In this document: positions 8,524 through 17,005 of the stretch, piece by piece
Position numbering within the stretch: the stretch's first letter is position 1
Layout: every line of letters begins with the position of its first letter
Assembly: GCA_947489445.1 (NCBI GenBank)
Contig: CANLDN010000009.1
Coordinates: forward strand, 62,001-126,000
DNA length: 64,000 nucleotides
Reading direction: 5' to 3'
DNA from: an uncultured Paracoccaceae bacterium
Lineage (GTDB): Bacteria; Pseudomonadota; Alphaproteobacteria; Rhodobacterales; Rhodobacteraceae
Notes under the pieces: model-generated
The model's input: only the letters and a program-made list of their open reading frames with translations
Databases searched by the model: none
Told to the model about the DNA's origin: nothing
Made by a program: the position numbers and the translations under genes

Positions 8524-9513
8524 ATGGCAAATCCTGTTGATCTGGTAGAAGTCTGGCGCGGCGATCTATTGGAATGCCTGCATCGCGGGCATGCGGTGAT
8601 CTGCGATGATACCGGCCAGATTGTGCAGGCGTGGGGCGATCCAACCGCGCTGATCTATCCACGTTCATCGTGCAAAATGGTGCAGGCACTGCCGCTATTG
8701 GAAAGCGGGGCAGGGGCCCATCTGACTGGCGAACAATTGGCACTCGCCTGCGCATCGCACAATGGGGCGGCCATTCATACCGACCGGGTCGGCGCGTGGA
8801 TGCAAGACCTGGGCTTGACCGATGAAGCATTCCGCTGCGGTCCGCAAATGCCCAAAGACCGCGATGCGCGCTATGGCCTGATCCGTGCACATGAAGAACC
8901 CTGCCAGATCCACAACAACTGTTCGGGCAAACACGCGGGCTTTCTGACGCTGACCAAACATCTTGGGGCCGGGCCGGACTATGAATTGATCGACCACCCC
9001 GTGCAGCAGGCTTGCAAAGCCGCGTTCGAAGAGGTCACGCAAGAAACCAGCCCGATGTTCGGCATTGACGGCTGTTCCGCCCCAAACCACGCGTGCACGG
9101 TTCACGGGCTGGCACGTGCGATGGCGTTCTTTGCCAGCGCGCAGGATCGGTCCGACACGCGTAGCACAGCGGCGACCAAACTGGTCCAGGCCATGGCGAC
9201 CTATCCAGAACTGGTCGCCGGTGAAACCCGTGCCTGCACCGACCTGATGCGGGCCATGAACCACAAGGTCGCGATCAAAACCGGGGCTGAGGGCGTGTTC
9301 ATCGCCATCATCCCGGAAAAGCGGCTTGGCATAGCGCTCAAGATCACCGACGGGGCCACACGCGCCAGCGAATGCGCGATAGCGGCCATTCTGGTCAAAC
9401 TGGGGGTGCTGAGCGCGGATCACCCGGCCACCATCGCCCGCATGGTGCCGCCCGTGACCAACTGGCGCGGGATCACCACGGGGCATATTCGGCCAGCGGC
9501 GGCTCTAGGATAG
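8524..9513 (+). CDS. Asparaginase (L-asparaginase II-like family)
   Basis: 329-residue member of the rhizobial-type asparaginase family (often annotated asparaginase II or AnsA-like), which hydrolyses L-asparagine to aspartate and ammonia and is unrelated to the E. coli enzymes. Family landmarks are YPRSSCKMVQALP near residue 45, CASHNGA near 75, the NNCSGKHAGFL stretch near 140 and GVDGCSAP-like IDGCSAPNHA near 180. No signal peptide. I use the ATG at 8524, which matches the family N-terminus, rather than an upstream in-frame ATG at 8458. Single gene, no obvious operon partner. Confidence 0.9.
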   Translation: MANPVDLVEVWRGDLLECLHRGHAVICDDTGQIVQAWGDPTALIYPRSSCKMVQALPLLESGAGAHLTGEQLALACASHNGAAIHTDRVGAWMQDLGLTDEAFRCGPQMPKDRDARYGLIRAHEEPCQIHNNCSGKHAGFLTLTKHLGAGPDYELIDHPVQQACKAAFEEVTQETSPMFGIDGCSAPNHACTVHGLARAMAFFASAQDRSDTRSTAATKLVQAMATYPELVAGETRACTDLMRAMNHKVAIKTGAEGVFIAIIPEKRLGIALKITDGATRASECAIAAILVKLGVLSADHPATIARMVPPVTNWRGITTGHIRPAAALG

Positions 9514-10082
9514 AAAAAACACGGCCCGAAAAGAAAGCGCCTCCTCGCCCTTTTGAGTGCAATGTGATCAATATGGGAAGCTGCGCAGATGGCGGCTTTG
9601 AGCCCATTCTGTGAATTCGTTTTTTGTGCTGCTTGCGCTCGCAGCATGACTTACGCAGTGATTGCTCAAATCCGGGTGTCTCACCACGACATGAAAACCG
9701 GCCATTCATGTATGCCACAGCAAAGATCAGATCGCGGAATAAAGCTGCCTTTGCCAAATTGCATACAAGTCGAACCGTTCGGCATTAGCTCCAATGCTAC
9801 ATAAAGGTGCTGCGCTGATCTGACCCCCATACGCAGCCGTATTCCATGGTAGCACTTTGTCGACGCGGTAGAGTTTATAGTCTGGGTTTCGGGCAAAATT
9901 GTTAGCTTCCAGGTTGGCGAAAAGATACCGTTCAGCTTCGTGCTCTCGATCAACACGCAGTCACCTGATGTTATGTTGCCAGCGAATTTCGTACTAGACA
10001 ACTAGATGCTCAGGGTTGTAACTAGTCCGCCTGTTATATCCACAGGTGACATAACTAACCGATAGAAAATAGGTTTTCTACT
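9514..10082. other. Degenerate intergenic stretch before the toxin island
   Basis: 569 bases without a credible gene. Composition shifts to more AT here and short frames show no family resemblance. It contains one arm (9586-9606) of a 21-bp direct repeat also found beyond the toxin island. No terminator with a clear T-run is seen after the asparaginase gene. It looks like decayed insertion-site sequence. Confidence 0.6.
9586..9606 (+). repeat. Left copy of island-flanking 21-bp direct repeat
   Basis: This 21-mer starts CAGATGGC and ends TTTGAGCCCA. It matches 13660-13680 at 18 of 21 positions, in the same orientation, on the other side of the DUF4123/toxin/immunity genes. It could be an attachment-like duplication or simply a member of a common intergenic repeat family. 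Confidence 0.45.
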
Positions 10083-11153
10083 TTGAACGATGGTGTTGAT
10101 CCTGACGACCCCTGGTCGCTTAGACCGAATCACCAGCAAGCTCCGAATGGCTCTGGTGGCAAGGTCAGCAATAGCGAGCTTGTGACGGTTTCCATGCTGC
10201 AAAATGATCAAGATGATGGGGCCTGGGTGCCGCCTGAGTTGTTCGACATGCTGTTTCAGAAACAAGATGATTGCGATGAGCGTGAAAGGACGTACTTATT
10301 CGTTGATGCGACGCTGCGCACAAACGCAACTGGATTATTTGATCTGGACGTCATAGGTCTGCCCACCGCTTGTTTATTCAATGGGGAAGCCGCCGAAGAT
10401 CAGATGGAAGTCGCACCCTACTTGATCGACATGACTTTGATACTGGAAGAACCTACCGCGTTTCATCGCGATTTCTTCAAGAAACACTGGGGCCGTGGTA
10501 CCGGTATTTTCATAAAGTCGGTAGCACCGCTAGATAGCATAAAGCGACACTTCCGAAAGTTCACAAAACTCAAAATGGAAGAGGACGGTCGATGGGTCTT
10601 TTTCCGGTTCTGGGACCCGACCATAGCGTCGGTTTATCTTGAGACCATTGCACAGCATTCCGTTCGATCAGCCCAATGGTTTGGCCGTGGTTTGATCACA
10701 AGCATCGTTGTTGAGCAGCAGGCAGGAAAGATAGCCCGTATTTTCAAGCCGTTGAATGATGGTACGGCACGGTCGAACGAACCGCTTGGACCCGTTGTTC
10801 TTACACCAGCCGAGCTGCTGCCATTCAAGGAAGCGACCTTCGAAAAGGAGCTCCGGAAAATGGCGACACTCCTAAAACGTGATTTTGACGCCAATCTTAA
10901 ATCGTACACTGTGGAAACGATGGTTCGGCTTTTACGACCATGCGTCATAAGGTTTATGCACCGCGGATTTAAGCGCCGAGAGAATCTGCATGTTATCGCC
11001 GCGTGGGAGACGTTCTTTGGCCCAGAGTTTGAAACAAAAGACCCAGACGGCCGATTGCAGAGGATTTGTGAAATGAAGGGCTGCGAGGCCTCGCGAATGA
11101 GGGCGCTCAAGGACCGTATGGCTCAATTTGGAACGCCGAAGGAAACTGCATAA
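10083..11153 (+). CDS. DUF4123 domain protein, type VI secretion effector adaptor
   Basis: 356-residue protein. The DUF4123 hallmarks are in order: a YLFVDATLRTNATGL start of the domain (about residues 75-90), LFNGEAAEDQMEVAPYLIDM (about 100-120), a GRGTGIFIKS segment, and the FFRFWDPTIASVYLETI motif (about 172-190). DUF4123 proteins (Tap/TEC chaperones) load cargo effectors onto the VgrG spike of type VI secretion systems; the effector is normally encoded just downstream, as here. The C-terminal 100 residues are a basic helical extension. The start at 10083 is a TTG with a weak ribosome site; an in-frame ATG at 10194 would remove a disordered N-terminus. No VgrG, Hcp or sheath gene is in the window. 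Confidence 0.85.
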   Translation: MNDGVDPDDPWSLRPNHQQAPNGSGGKVSNSELVTVSMLQNDQDDGAWVPPELFDMLFQKQDDCDERERTYLFVDATLRTNATGLFDLDVIGLPTACLFNGEAAEDQMEVAPYLIDMTLILEEPTAFHRDFFKKHWGRGTGIFIKSVAPLDSIKRHFRKFTKLKMEEDGRWVFFRFWDPTIASVYLETIAQHSVRSAQWFGRGLITSIVVEQQAGKIARIFKPLNDGTARSNEPLGPVVLTPAELLPFKEATFEKELRKMATLLKRDFDANLKSYTVETMVRLLRPCVIRFMHRGFKRRENLHVIAAWETFFGPEFETKDPDGRLQRICEMKGCEASRMRALKDRMAQFGTPKETA

Positions 11154-11154
11154 G

Positions 11155-13017
11155 ATGGCGACACTCACACCGGGCGAGGTTACAGCGCGATCAGAACATA
11201 GTGGTATGGCCAACGCCGGAGAAATGGGCAGTGTTTGCCAGACCTGCGCGCGGCCAGTGCAAGTGCAATTCTTCTATGACGACCCGATGAAGACTCCAAT
11301 AACAGACCTAGAAATACAGTTGGCGGATAGTACTGGGGCCGTGTTGGTGGACGGCATGCCGACTGAAGCACCTCTGGCGCGGGGTCTACAAGATGCAACA
11401 CCTGGTGTTGGCGATGTACGTCCTGACTTAGGAGGTGTGACCTACGGAGAGGTGCCATACGCTGCAGGTGCGTTAACGGTAACGACAAACCCGTCGCAAG
11501 ACATCCAATCTGCCGCTGATGAAGCTCTCCAACTGCAGCGAGAGATCATCACAAGTCTTTGGACATTTGAGGTGTCAATGAAAACCAAGTTTCAGCCTTA
11601 TGTGGATGAGTGGCAAACCGAGGGCTGGGGTGGCGTTGGCAGTGACTTTGTCAATGGCGTCGGGAAAGGCATCTCAGACTGGTGGGATGGTGAGAAAGAC
11701 TTTTGGGGTTCTGCCTGGGGTGCTCTAAAAAGCTCGGCCGCAGCCATCGATAACTATTATCAAAACAATCCAGAACTTTATCTGGGAATGGTCGGTCTCG
11801 GCCTGCATCTCAACAAGCTTGGACGGCAGGCAATTGGTGCGTTGGGAGAGTGGTGGGCTGACGATGGACCAAGCATTATAGACTTTCTCGAGAATCTAAC
11901 TGATCTGATGAAGGCCTTCTTAACGGCAGATATAGACGGCATTATTCGCGAGCTTGAAGCCCTCACCGGGCTGGAAGATTTGCCCGGCGTGATCGGTGAA
12001 TTTGGCTTGATGATCAAAGAAGCCTTGGCTGACGGCGTCGACTGGATGCGCGATATGATCGAATTGGTCAGAAGTTCAGACGTCCTTAGCCTGATGATTA
12101 ACACGGCGATGCGTTGCATCATGTTGATGACGCCAAATTTCTGGGCCAAAGTTCTTGGCGAAGGGGTCGGCTTCATCGTCCCAGAGCTGTTGATCTGGTT
12201 GGTGACAACACTCATAGCAGCGCTCAGTGCAGGGGCTGGCGCTACGGTACTTGCCGCCCGCTGCGCATCTATCGCGTCAAAAATCCGGGGATTGATAAAA
12301 GGGTCTGCTCATGTAGGCAAAATCCTTTCGTTCATGGACGAGCTGAAGCCAATATTCGACAAAGTCGGTGCTCTGGCCAAAAAATTGCGGCAGGTCATCG
12401 TGGAAACGAAAGCAGGCATCGTCAGCAACACGCAACGCTTGATGCGTTCGTCGCGCTACTGGCGGACCCGTCTTGATGATCTCATTCGGCAAGGTCACGG
12501 CCCACAACGACACGAAGGCGACGTTACAGACCGGCAGTTGCTTGATCGCTCATTGCGCGGTCTTGACCCAATGACAAATAGTCCGGTCGATTCCGTGGGG
12601 TTTAGGCGAAAATACGGTGTCGACTACGATCCGATCACACATGGGGTTCCTCCTGACTTTGGAGGTCGCAGCATTAATGTTCCAGGTAAGGGCAATTTAC
12701 CAATCGTGATGAATAGCAAGATACAGCATGTCATTGGTGATCACGCGACAAAGTTCAATACTCCGGCGGATTATGTGATTGCGTATGATAAGCTGGTAGA
12801 GAGCGGGCAATACAAGAGCTTTCTAAGTGGTGTCAAAATACAGGAACCTATAAAAATGCCGTTGTCCGAAATTTTTGGACCAAATTTTCAGCCTTTAATT
12901 AAGGGCTATGCGCGCGATGGAACGCCAACTGTTTTTGGCCCGGGCAGCGAGGTGATCGCAATTTTTCGCAAAGAAAATGGTGTTGCAAAACTCGTCACCA
13001 TGTACCCAAACCCGTGA
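11155..13017 (+). CDS. Putative type VI secretion polymorphic toxin effector
   Basis: 620-residue protein starting one base after the adaptor's stop codon (ATG at 11155), so probably translationally coupled. Reading it in order: a short N-terminus with a CxxC pair (VCQTCARPV), a beta-rich transthyretin-like segment (about 20-90), an amphipathic Trp-rich helical middle, a hydrophobic stretch of about 35 residues (about 338-375, PELLIWLVTTLIAALSAGAG) that could insert into a membrane, a helical linker, then a C-terminal module from about residue 453. That last part has HATKFNTPADYVIAYDKL, a basic GYARDGTPTVFG stretch and a terminal LVTMYP, an arrangement seen in BECR-fold RNase toxins; this is inference without a search. 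No PAAR motif is recognisable. Confidence 0.75.
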   Translation: MATLTPGEVTARSEHSGMANAGEMGSVCQTCARPVQVQFFYDDPMKTPITDLEIQLADSTGAVLVDGMPTEAPLARGLQDATPGVGDVRPDLGGVTYGEVPYAAGALTVTTNPSQDIQSAADEALQLQREIITSLWTFEVSMKTKFQPYVDEWQTEGWGGVGSDFVNGVGKGISDWWDGEKDFWGSAWGALKSSAAAIDNYYQNNPELYLGMVGLGLHLNKLGRQAIGALGEWWADDGPSIIDFLENLTDLMKAFLTADIDGIIRELEALTGLEDLPGVIGEFGLMIKEALADGVDWMRDMIELVRSSDVLSLMINTAMRCIMLMTPNFWAKVLGEGVGFIVPELLIWLVTTLIAALSAGAGATVLAARCASIASKIRGLIKGSAHVGKILSFMDELKPIFDKVGALAKKLRQVIVETKAGIVSNTQRLMRSSRYWRTRLDDLIRQGHGPQRHEGDVTDRQLLDRSLRGLDPMTNSPVDSVGFRRKYGVDYDPITHGVPPDFGGRSINVPGKGNLPIVMNSKIQHVIGDHATKFNTPADYVIAYDKLVESGQYKSFLSGVKIQEPIKMPLSEIFGPNFQPLIKGYARDGTPTVFGPGSEVIAIFRKENGVAKLVTMYPNP

Positions 13018-13027
13018 AGAGGCCCAT

Positions 13028-13327
13028 ATGAAAAAACAAGTCTTACCAACGCAGCATATTCCATCGGTGTTATCGTATTTCAATGCAAATGCGTATTCAC
13101 CGGACTTGCTCGCCGAAGACTTAGCGCAGTTACCCGACGATGATCTTCGTGAGCTTCGCATTGAGATGGAACTCTGGATTGAGAATGATGGCGTTACGGC
13201 TGATTTTTTGAATGGTTTTACTTCTCTTGGTTTTTCAGATGATCGGAAAAGTCGACTATTCTTCGAAACGATATTTGATCATATTTTTAATGGCAAAGAG
13301 GAGCCCGAAGCCACTGCGTTTCTATAG
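13028..13327 (+). CDS. Candidate immunity protein for the adjacent toxin
   Basis: 99-residue, strongly acidic, predicted mostly helical protein (runs such as LAEDLAQLPDDDLRELRIEM) with no recognised family. It begins 10 bp after the toxin stop, with GAAGAGG 6 bp before the ATG. Position directly after a polymorphic toxin, small size and acidity (as expected for a binder of a basic nuclease domain) are what suggest immunity; sequence alone does not prove it. AT-rich codon use matches the toxin rather than the flanking genes. Confidence 0.65.
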   Translation: MKKQVLPTQHIPSVLSYFNANAYSPDLLAEDLAQLPDDDLRELRIEMELWIENDGVTADFLNGFTSLGFSDDRKSRLFFETIFDHIFNGKEEPEATAFL

Positions 13328-13739
13328 TTGAAGGTTAGAGTTTGGCACTCTACGGCGCGTCGCCAATAGTTTATGCCGTTTTGTACGCACACGCTTTTGA
13401 TCGAATGCCGTTAGCTATCAAATCTGACAGTGGTTAGCTTAAGATACAGTAGTCAAGATATGTTCTGAACCACTCAGCCCACGTCAGGGCGCAGCCTACT
13501 AACGACCGCTTCCATTGAACTTGTCATTCTACCAAATGAGAGGCCGCGCAACCGCAAAGAGTTTCTGAGTTAGCGAAAGCCGCAAATGCAAAAGTCCGGT
13601 TCGTCCGCAGAGCGGTCATCTAGCACATTCTTGAGACCCATGAACCCGACTGAAACCATCAGATGACCGGTTTGAGCCCAAAGAGACAAATGCTGCGGTG
13701 CGCGCGAAGGTCTGCTTCTTGGGTTAAGGCATTTCAAAT
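13328..13739. other. Degenerate intergenic stretch after the toxin island
   Basis: 412 bases without a credible gene; all frames are short and unlike known proteins. It carries the right copy (13660-13680) of the direct repeat. No clean terminator follows the immunity gene. The DUF2461 gene converges on this region from the other side. Confidence 0.6.
13660..13680 (+). repeat. Right copy of island-flanking 21-bp direct repeat
   Basis: Begins CAGATGAC and ends TTTGAGCCCA; 18 of 21 bases match the copy at 9586-9606. The two copies enclose about 4.05 kb holding only the adaptor, toxin and immunity candidate. Confidence 0.45.
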
Positions 13740-14420
13740 TTACTTCTTGGCCCTCTGGCCGAACTCAATAAGGGGCGCGATGGCGAGAGCGATTTCAGCC
13801 ACACGTTCGCCGATAGTATCATCGAGCCAGGCTGATTTCGGAATATCGCCCCGAACGAGCAGACTCTTGAGGCGCAGATCATCCGCGATGTCGCTCTCAT
13901 CGTGCTCTTCGTAGCCGCGCGGCATGCCTTTCAGGCTGTCCTCACGCGAAAGCGCACCGCCGCGTTTTTCGATCTCCGCCTTCGTTGCGGCCCAGTCGTC
14001 CTGCGACCAGACGATCCGGTCGCGGATGACGTTCAACTCTGTCGTCGGCAGCTTGTAATATCCGCCGCCGACCCAACCGCCGTCGCTCCCAAGCTCCACG
14101 TAGACGACGCCCTCCATCTCCTTCTTGGTGCCGGAGGGCGTGAGAAGACCGGCTACACTTTCGCGATACGGGCGCTTGTCTTTCGAGAAGCGTACGTCGC
14201 GGTTCATGCGGAACATGGTGTCAGAACTGCCTTTCACCCGGAGATCGGAATCCGCGAGGCGGGCGGAAACGTCGTGCAGCATGGCTGCGAAGGGCGCGAG
14301 CAACCAGGCTTTCACCTCGTCCCGATGCTCATCGAACCAGTCTTTGCTGTTGTCGTTTGCCAGCCCGTCCAGAAGCTCGAACGATTTGGCAGTGATTTTT
14401 GGAGACTTCGTATCGCTCAT
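13740..14420 (-). CDS. DUF2461 domain-containing protein
   Basis: 226-residue member of the DUF2461 (TIGR02453) family of unknown function. Recognisable family segments are LANDNSKDWFDEHRDEV near the N-terminus, FRMNRDVRFSKDKRPYRE in the middle and GGGYYKLPTTELNVIRD. No signal peptide. The ATG at 14420 overlaps the stop of the upstream ArsC-like gene (ATGA), and a second ATGA links that gene to the Rieske oxygenase, so the three form one tightly coupled operon; DUF2461 is its last gene. Confidence 0.9.
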   Translation of the reverse strand: MSDTKSPKITAKSFELLDGLANDNSKDWFDEHRDEVKAWLLAPFAAMLHDVSARLADSDLRVKGSSDTMFRMNRDVRFSKDKRPYRESVAGLLTPSGTKKEMEGVVYVELGSDGGWVGGGYYKLPTTELNVIRDRIVWSQDDWAATKAEIEKRGGALSREDSLKGMPRGYEEHDESDIADDLRLKSLLVRGDIPKSAWLDDTIGERVAEIALAIAPLIEFGQRAKK

Positions 14421-14770
14421 TTCAGGGCGGCTTCCCATGTTACGGCATTGAAGCCAGGGACGACGGTCGTATCCGTGACCAGTAAAGGACGTTTGATCAG
14501 ATAAGGGTTTTCAGCCACTGCGGTCGCCGCTGCCGCCGCATCTTCCTTGAGGCGCGCCTGTTCGACAGCCTCGAGTTTCTTGAACACGATCGCCCTGGTG
14601 TTGAGCACACTCGTCAGACCGGCTTTTTCGATCCACGCCTTCAAACGGTTTTCGAGTCCGTCTACTTTCGGAAAGTCGATGCGCTCAAAGGTCTCGCCCT
14701 GAGCCTCCAGCCAATCCGTACCCTTCTTGACGGTATCACAACCGGGCATTCCAAAAACTGTAGCGCTCAT
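14417..14770 (-). CDS. ArsC/Spx/YffB-family thioredoxin-fold protein
   Basis: 117-residue protein of the arsenate-reductase-like fold, closest in layout to the YffB/Spx-type subgroup: single N-terminal cysteine in GMPGCDTVKKGTDWL (Cys9), and ENPYLIKRPLLVTD towards the end, where the family arginine sits. True arsenate reduction is uncertain because no ars genes are present. It overlaps both neighbours by ATGA, between a Rieske oxygenase and a DUF2461 gene, so a redox or detoxification role within that operon is the contextual inference. Confidence 0.87.
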   Translation of the reverse strand: MSATVFGMPGCDTVKKGTDWLEAQGETFERIDFPKVDGLENRLKAWIEKAGLTSVLNTRAIVFKKLEAVEQARLKEDAAAAATAVAENPYLIKRPLLVTDTTVVPGFNAVTWEAALK

Positions 14771-15888
14771 TTCGCTGCCTCCATAGTGTTGTCGTCATTG
14801 CTCGAAAGAGATGGTTTGACGAAGGTGTTCCAGTGGTATCTTTGAAAAGCGATGGTTGACGCATCCGTGGGCATCGAAACCTCTGAGGCGGGACGAGGAA
14901 CGCGGCTTGGCCAAGCGGTCTCAACGTTGCGTTTGTCCTCATTTAGCACCACGATGTTGAGCGCATCCGCGGCTTTCCAGATCGGGTTCCGCCCGCCGAA
15001 GTTCCGCCGAGGAACGATGATCTGGTTCGAGCGGCTCGCCTTGGTCGGCGTGCAGAAAATATGGAGATACCACTCCTTCGGTACCTTCTGGCCCTTGAAC
15101 TTGGTCGTGCCTTTCATCGGCACTTTCAGGCTCATGCCATTCGGCGGCAGGAAGGCGAGCCAGCCCATGTCCGATTTGCCATCAGATTTCGTGTCTTCCA
15201 GCCCCCAGTCCATCTCGTAGGAGCCGTCATCTTGCTGGTGCAGATCAAGCTTCAGCTCGGCCTCGGACACCTTGCCGATGTTCCGGCCCAGGCCCGCGCC
15301 GATGGTTTTGGCATGTACGAACGGGATATGCGCCACATCAAGCATGGTTTGGATCGCACGCGACCAATGTGCCTGCCACTCGCGGACGATCATGTCGCCC
15401 GACCAGCCTTCCTCGGTCATCGAGACAGGAAGGTCCTGCATCGGTGGGGGGGGTTCGTCAGCGTCGAGAACGCGTGTGAAAAGCCAAATCAGGCCCCCGA
15501 CTTCTTGCGTCGCAAGCCGCCCCGCGCGGACCTTGTTCGGACGCTCGGACCCGGTGACCAAAGGGATCGCCTTGCAGATTCCATCTCCGCCGAATCGCCA
15601 GGCGTGGAAGGCGCATTGAATGTTACCGTCGTCTGTGACCTTCCCGACAGAGAGCTTCACCGAGCGATGAGGGCATTGATCGACCAGCGCTTTCACCTCG
15701 GCACCTACGCGCCACAGTACGACCGGAACGTCATCGACATAAATGCCATGGGGCTTCCTTTTAAGATCGCGCGAAAACGCCACCGGAACCCAGTGATCGG
15801 GGATTGACGGGAAGTGGACGCGGCCCCGTGTTACGGGCTCCGCATCCTGCGATGGCTTCAGTTCGGCATCGGGTGAAAGATCGTTCAT
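14767..15888 (-). CDS. Rieske non-heme iron oxygenase, alpha subunit
   Basis: 373-residue oxygenase with a Rieske 2Fe-2S domain (about 30-140; ligands in CPHRS and CAFHAW, spaced as Cx1Hx17Cx2H) and a catalytic domain with the mononuclear iron ligand motif DVAHIPFVH (about 200-210). It resembles ring-hydroxylating or demethylating oxygenases such as the vanillate/phenoxybenzoate group. No ferredoxin or reductase gene is adjacent, so electrons must come from elsewhere. The start at 15888 is supported by TGAGGA at 6-7 bp; in-frame sequence further upstream would overlap the LysR gene. Divergent from a LysR regulator, the usual arrangement for inducible oxygenases. The substrate is unknown. Confidence 0.9.
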   Translation of the reverse strand: MNDLSPDAELKPSQDAEPVTRGRVHFPSIPDHWVPVAFSRDLKRKPHGIYVDDVPVVLWRVGAEVKALVDQCPHRSVKLSVGKVTDDGNIQCAFHAWRFGGDGICKAIPLVTGSERPNKVRAGRLATQEVGGLIWLFTRVLDADEPPPPMQDLPVSMTEEGWSGDMIVREWQAHWSRAIQTMLDVAHIPFVHAKTIGAGLGRNIGKVSEAELKLDLHQQDDGSYEMDWGLEDTKSDGKSDMGWLAFLPPNGMSLKVPMKGTTKFKGQKVPKEWYLHIFCTPTKASRSNQIIVPRRNFGGRNPIWKAADALNIVVLNEDKRNVETAWPSRVPRPASEVSMPTDASTIAFQRYHWNTFVKPSLSSNDDNTMEAAK

Positions 15889-15993
15889 GTTTGTCCTCAT
15901 GCACTGGTGTGTTGGACAAACAGATGGATCAGAGCTATCTAATAACCAATCGTAAAATACAATGTAATCATAGCAAATGAGTGATAGATAGAG

Positions 15994-16869
15994 ATGCTCA
16001 GGATCGACCTTCGGCAGATGCGGATATTCGAGGCTTTGGCCGAAGAGCTGCATTTTGGACGTACAGCGCATCGGTTGCACACCGCCCAACCAGTGATTTC
16101 GAAAGCGATCAAAGATATTGAGGACGAGGTTGGCACGACACTTGTAGAGCGGACGTCGCGGCGGGTTGAACTCACGCATGCCGGAAAGGCATTCCTGGCT
16201 TCTGCCAAGGCTGCGCTGCATCATGCTGATGTTGCAGTTCGTGCGGCGCGATCCTCAACCTACGAAGGGATCGAGAGCCTAAAGCTCGGCCTAACAATTG
16301 GCGCGGCACAACCGAAGTTGGGAGAGATCATTCGGCAGTTCAAGGCCCGTAACCCGGTTGCACAGATCGACATCCAGGAACTCGACGAGGTAACACTGGG
16401 GCGCGCGGTTTCAGATGGCTCAGTCGATGCGGCCATCGCCTGGGATCGCGCTATAGCAGCTGGACTTCAGAGACAACACGTATTTGACGTCGAGATGAAA
16501 ATCGTTCTTCCCGAGGGTCACGCACTCAGCGACAAAGCAGAGATATCGGTCGATGATCTCAACGATGCAGACATGATCCTTCCGTCGGCTGCGAAGCAAC
16601 CAGTCCTTCGTGAAAATTATCGTGCCTATTGCAAGGCCCATGGGTTCGAACCGCAACCTGTAGCTGAGATTGCGAATACCGCTGACCTATTGGCGTTGGT
16701 TGCTGGCGGTGTCGGCATCGGCCATGCGCCTCTGCCTGATGGCATGACTTTCCCTGGGGTCATTATCCGTTCTCATGCACCTGACTTCAAACTTGGGTTC
16801 GATCTTGTGTGGTCACGAACGACGCCGTCGGTGCTGGAATTAACTCGACTGTTAGAGAAAAAAATCTAA
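15994..16869 (+). CDS. LysR-family transcriptional regulator
   Basis: 291-residue LysR protein. Winged helix-turn-helix at residues 1-65 (LRQMRIFEALAEELHFGRTA), a linker helix, and a substrate-binding effector domain from about 90 (LKLGLTIGAAQPKLGEIIRQF). The 105-bp AT-rich gap to the divergent Rieske operon must hold both promoters and the regulator's binding sites; I could not pick a single convincing T-N11-A site there. Likely an activator of the oxygenase/ArsC/DUF2461 operon. The short gap to the thiolase downstream contains nothing recognisable. Confidence 0.93.
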   Translation: MLRIDLRQMRIFEALAEELHFGRTAHRLHTAQPVISKAIKDIEDEVGTTLVERTSRRVELTHAGKAFLASAKAALHHADVAVRAARSSTYEGIESLKLGLTIGAAQPKLGEIIRQFKARNPVAQIDIQELDEVTLGRAVSDGSVDAAIAWDRAIAAGLQRQHVFDVEMKIVLPEGHALSDKAEISVDDLNDADMILPSAAKQPVLRENYRAYCKAHGFEPQPVAEIANTADLLALVAGGVGIGHAPLPDGMTFPGVIIRSHAPDFKLGFDLVWSRTTPSVLELTRLLEKKI

Positions 16870-17005
16870 TGACGCCCGAAGAATCTCCAAGCTGACGTTA
16901 CAGTTAGAATTTCTTACGTCAGCTTTGTCCGCACAGGCGACATTGGTGTGGCACTCAATGATGGCCTGTGACGCTGCATTTCATATGTATGGGCGCATCC
17001 GCATA

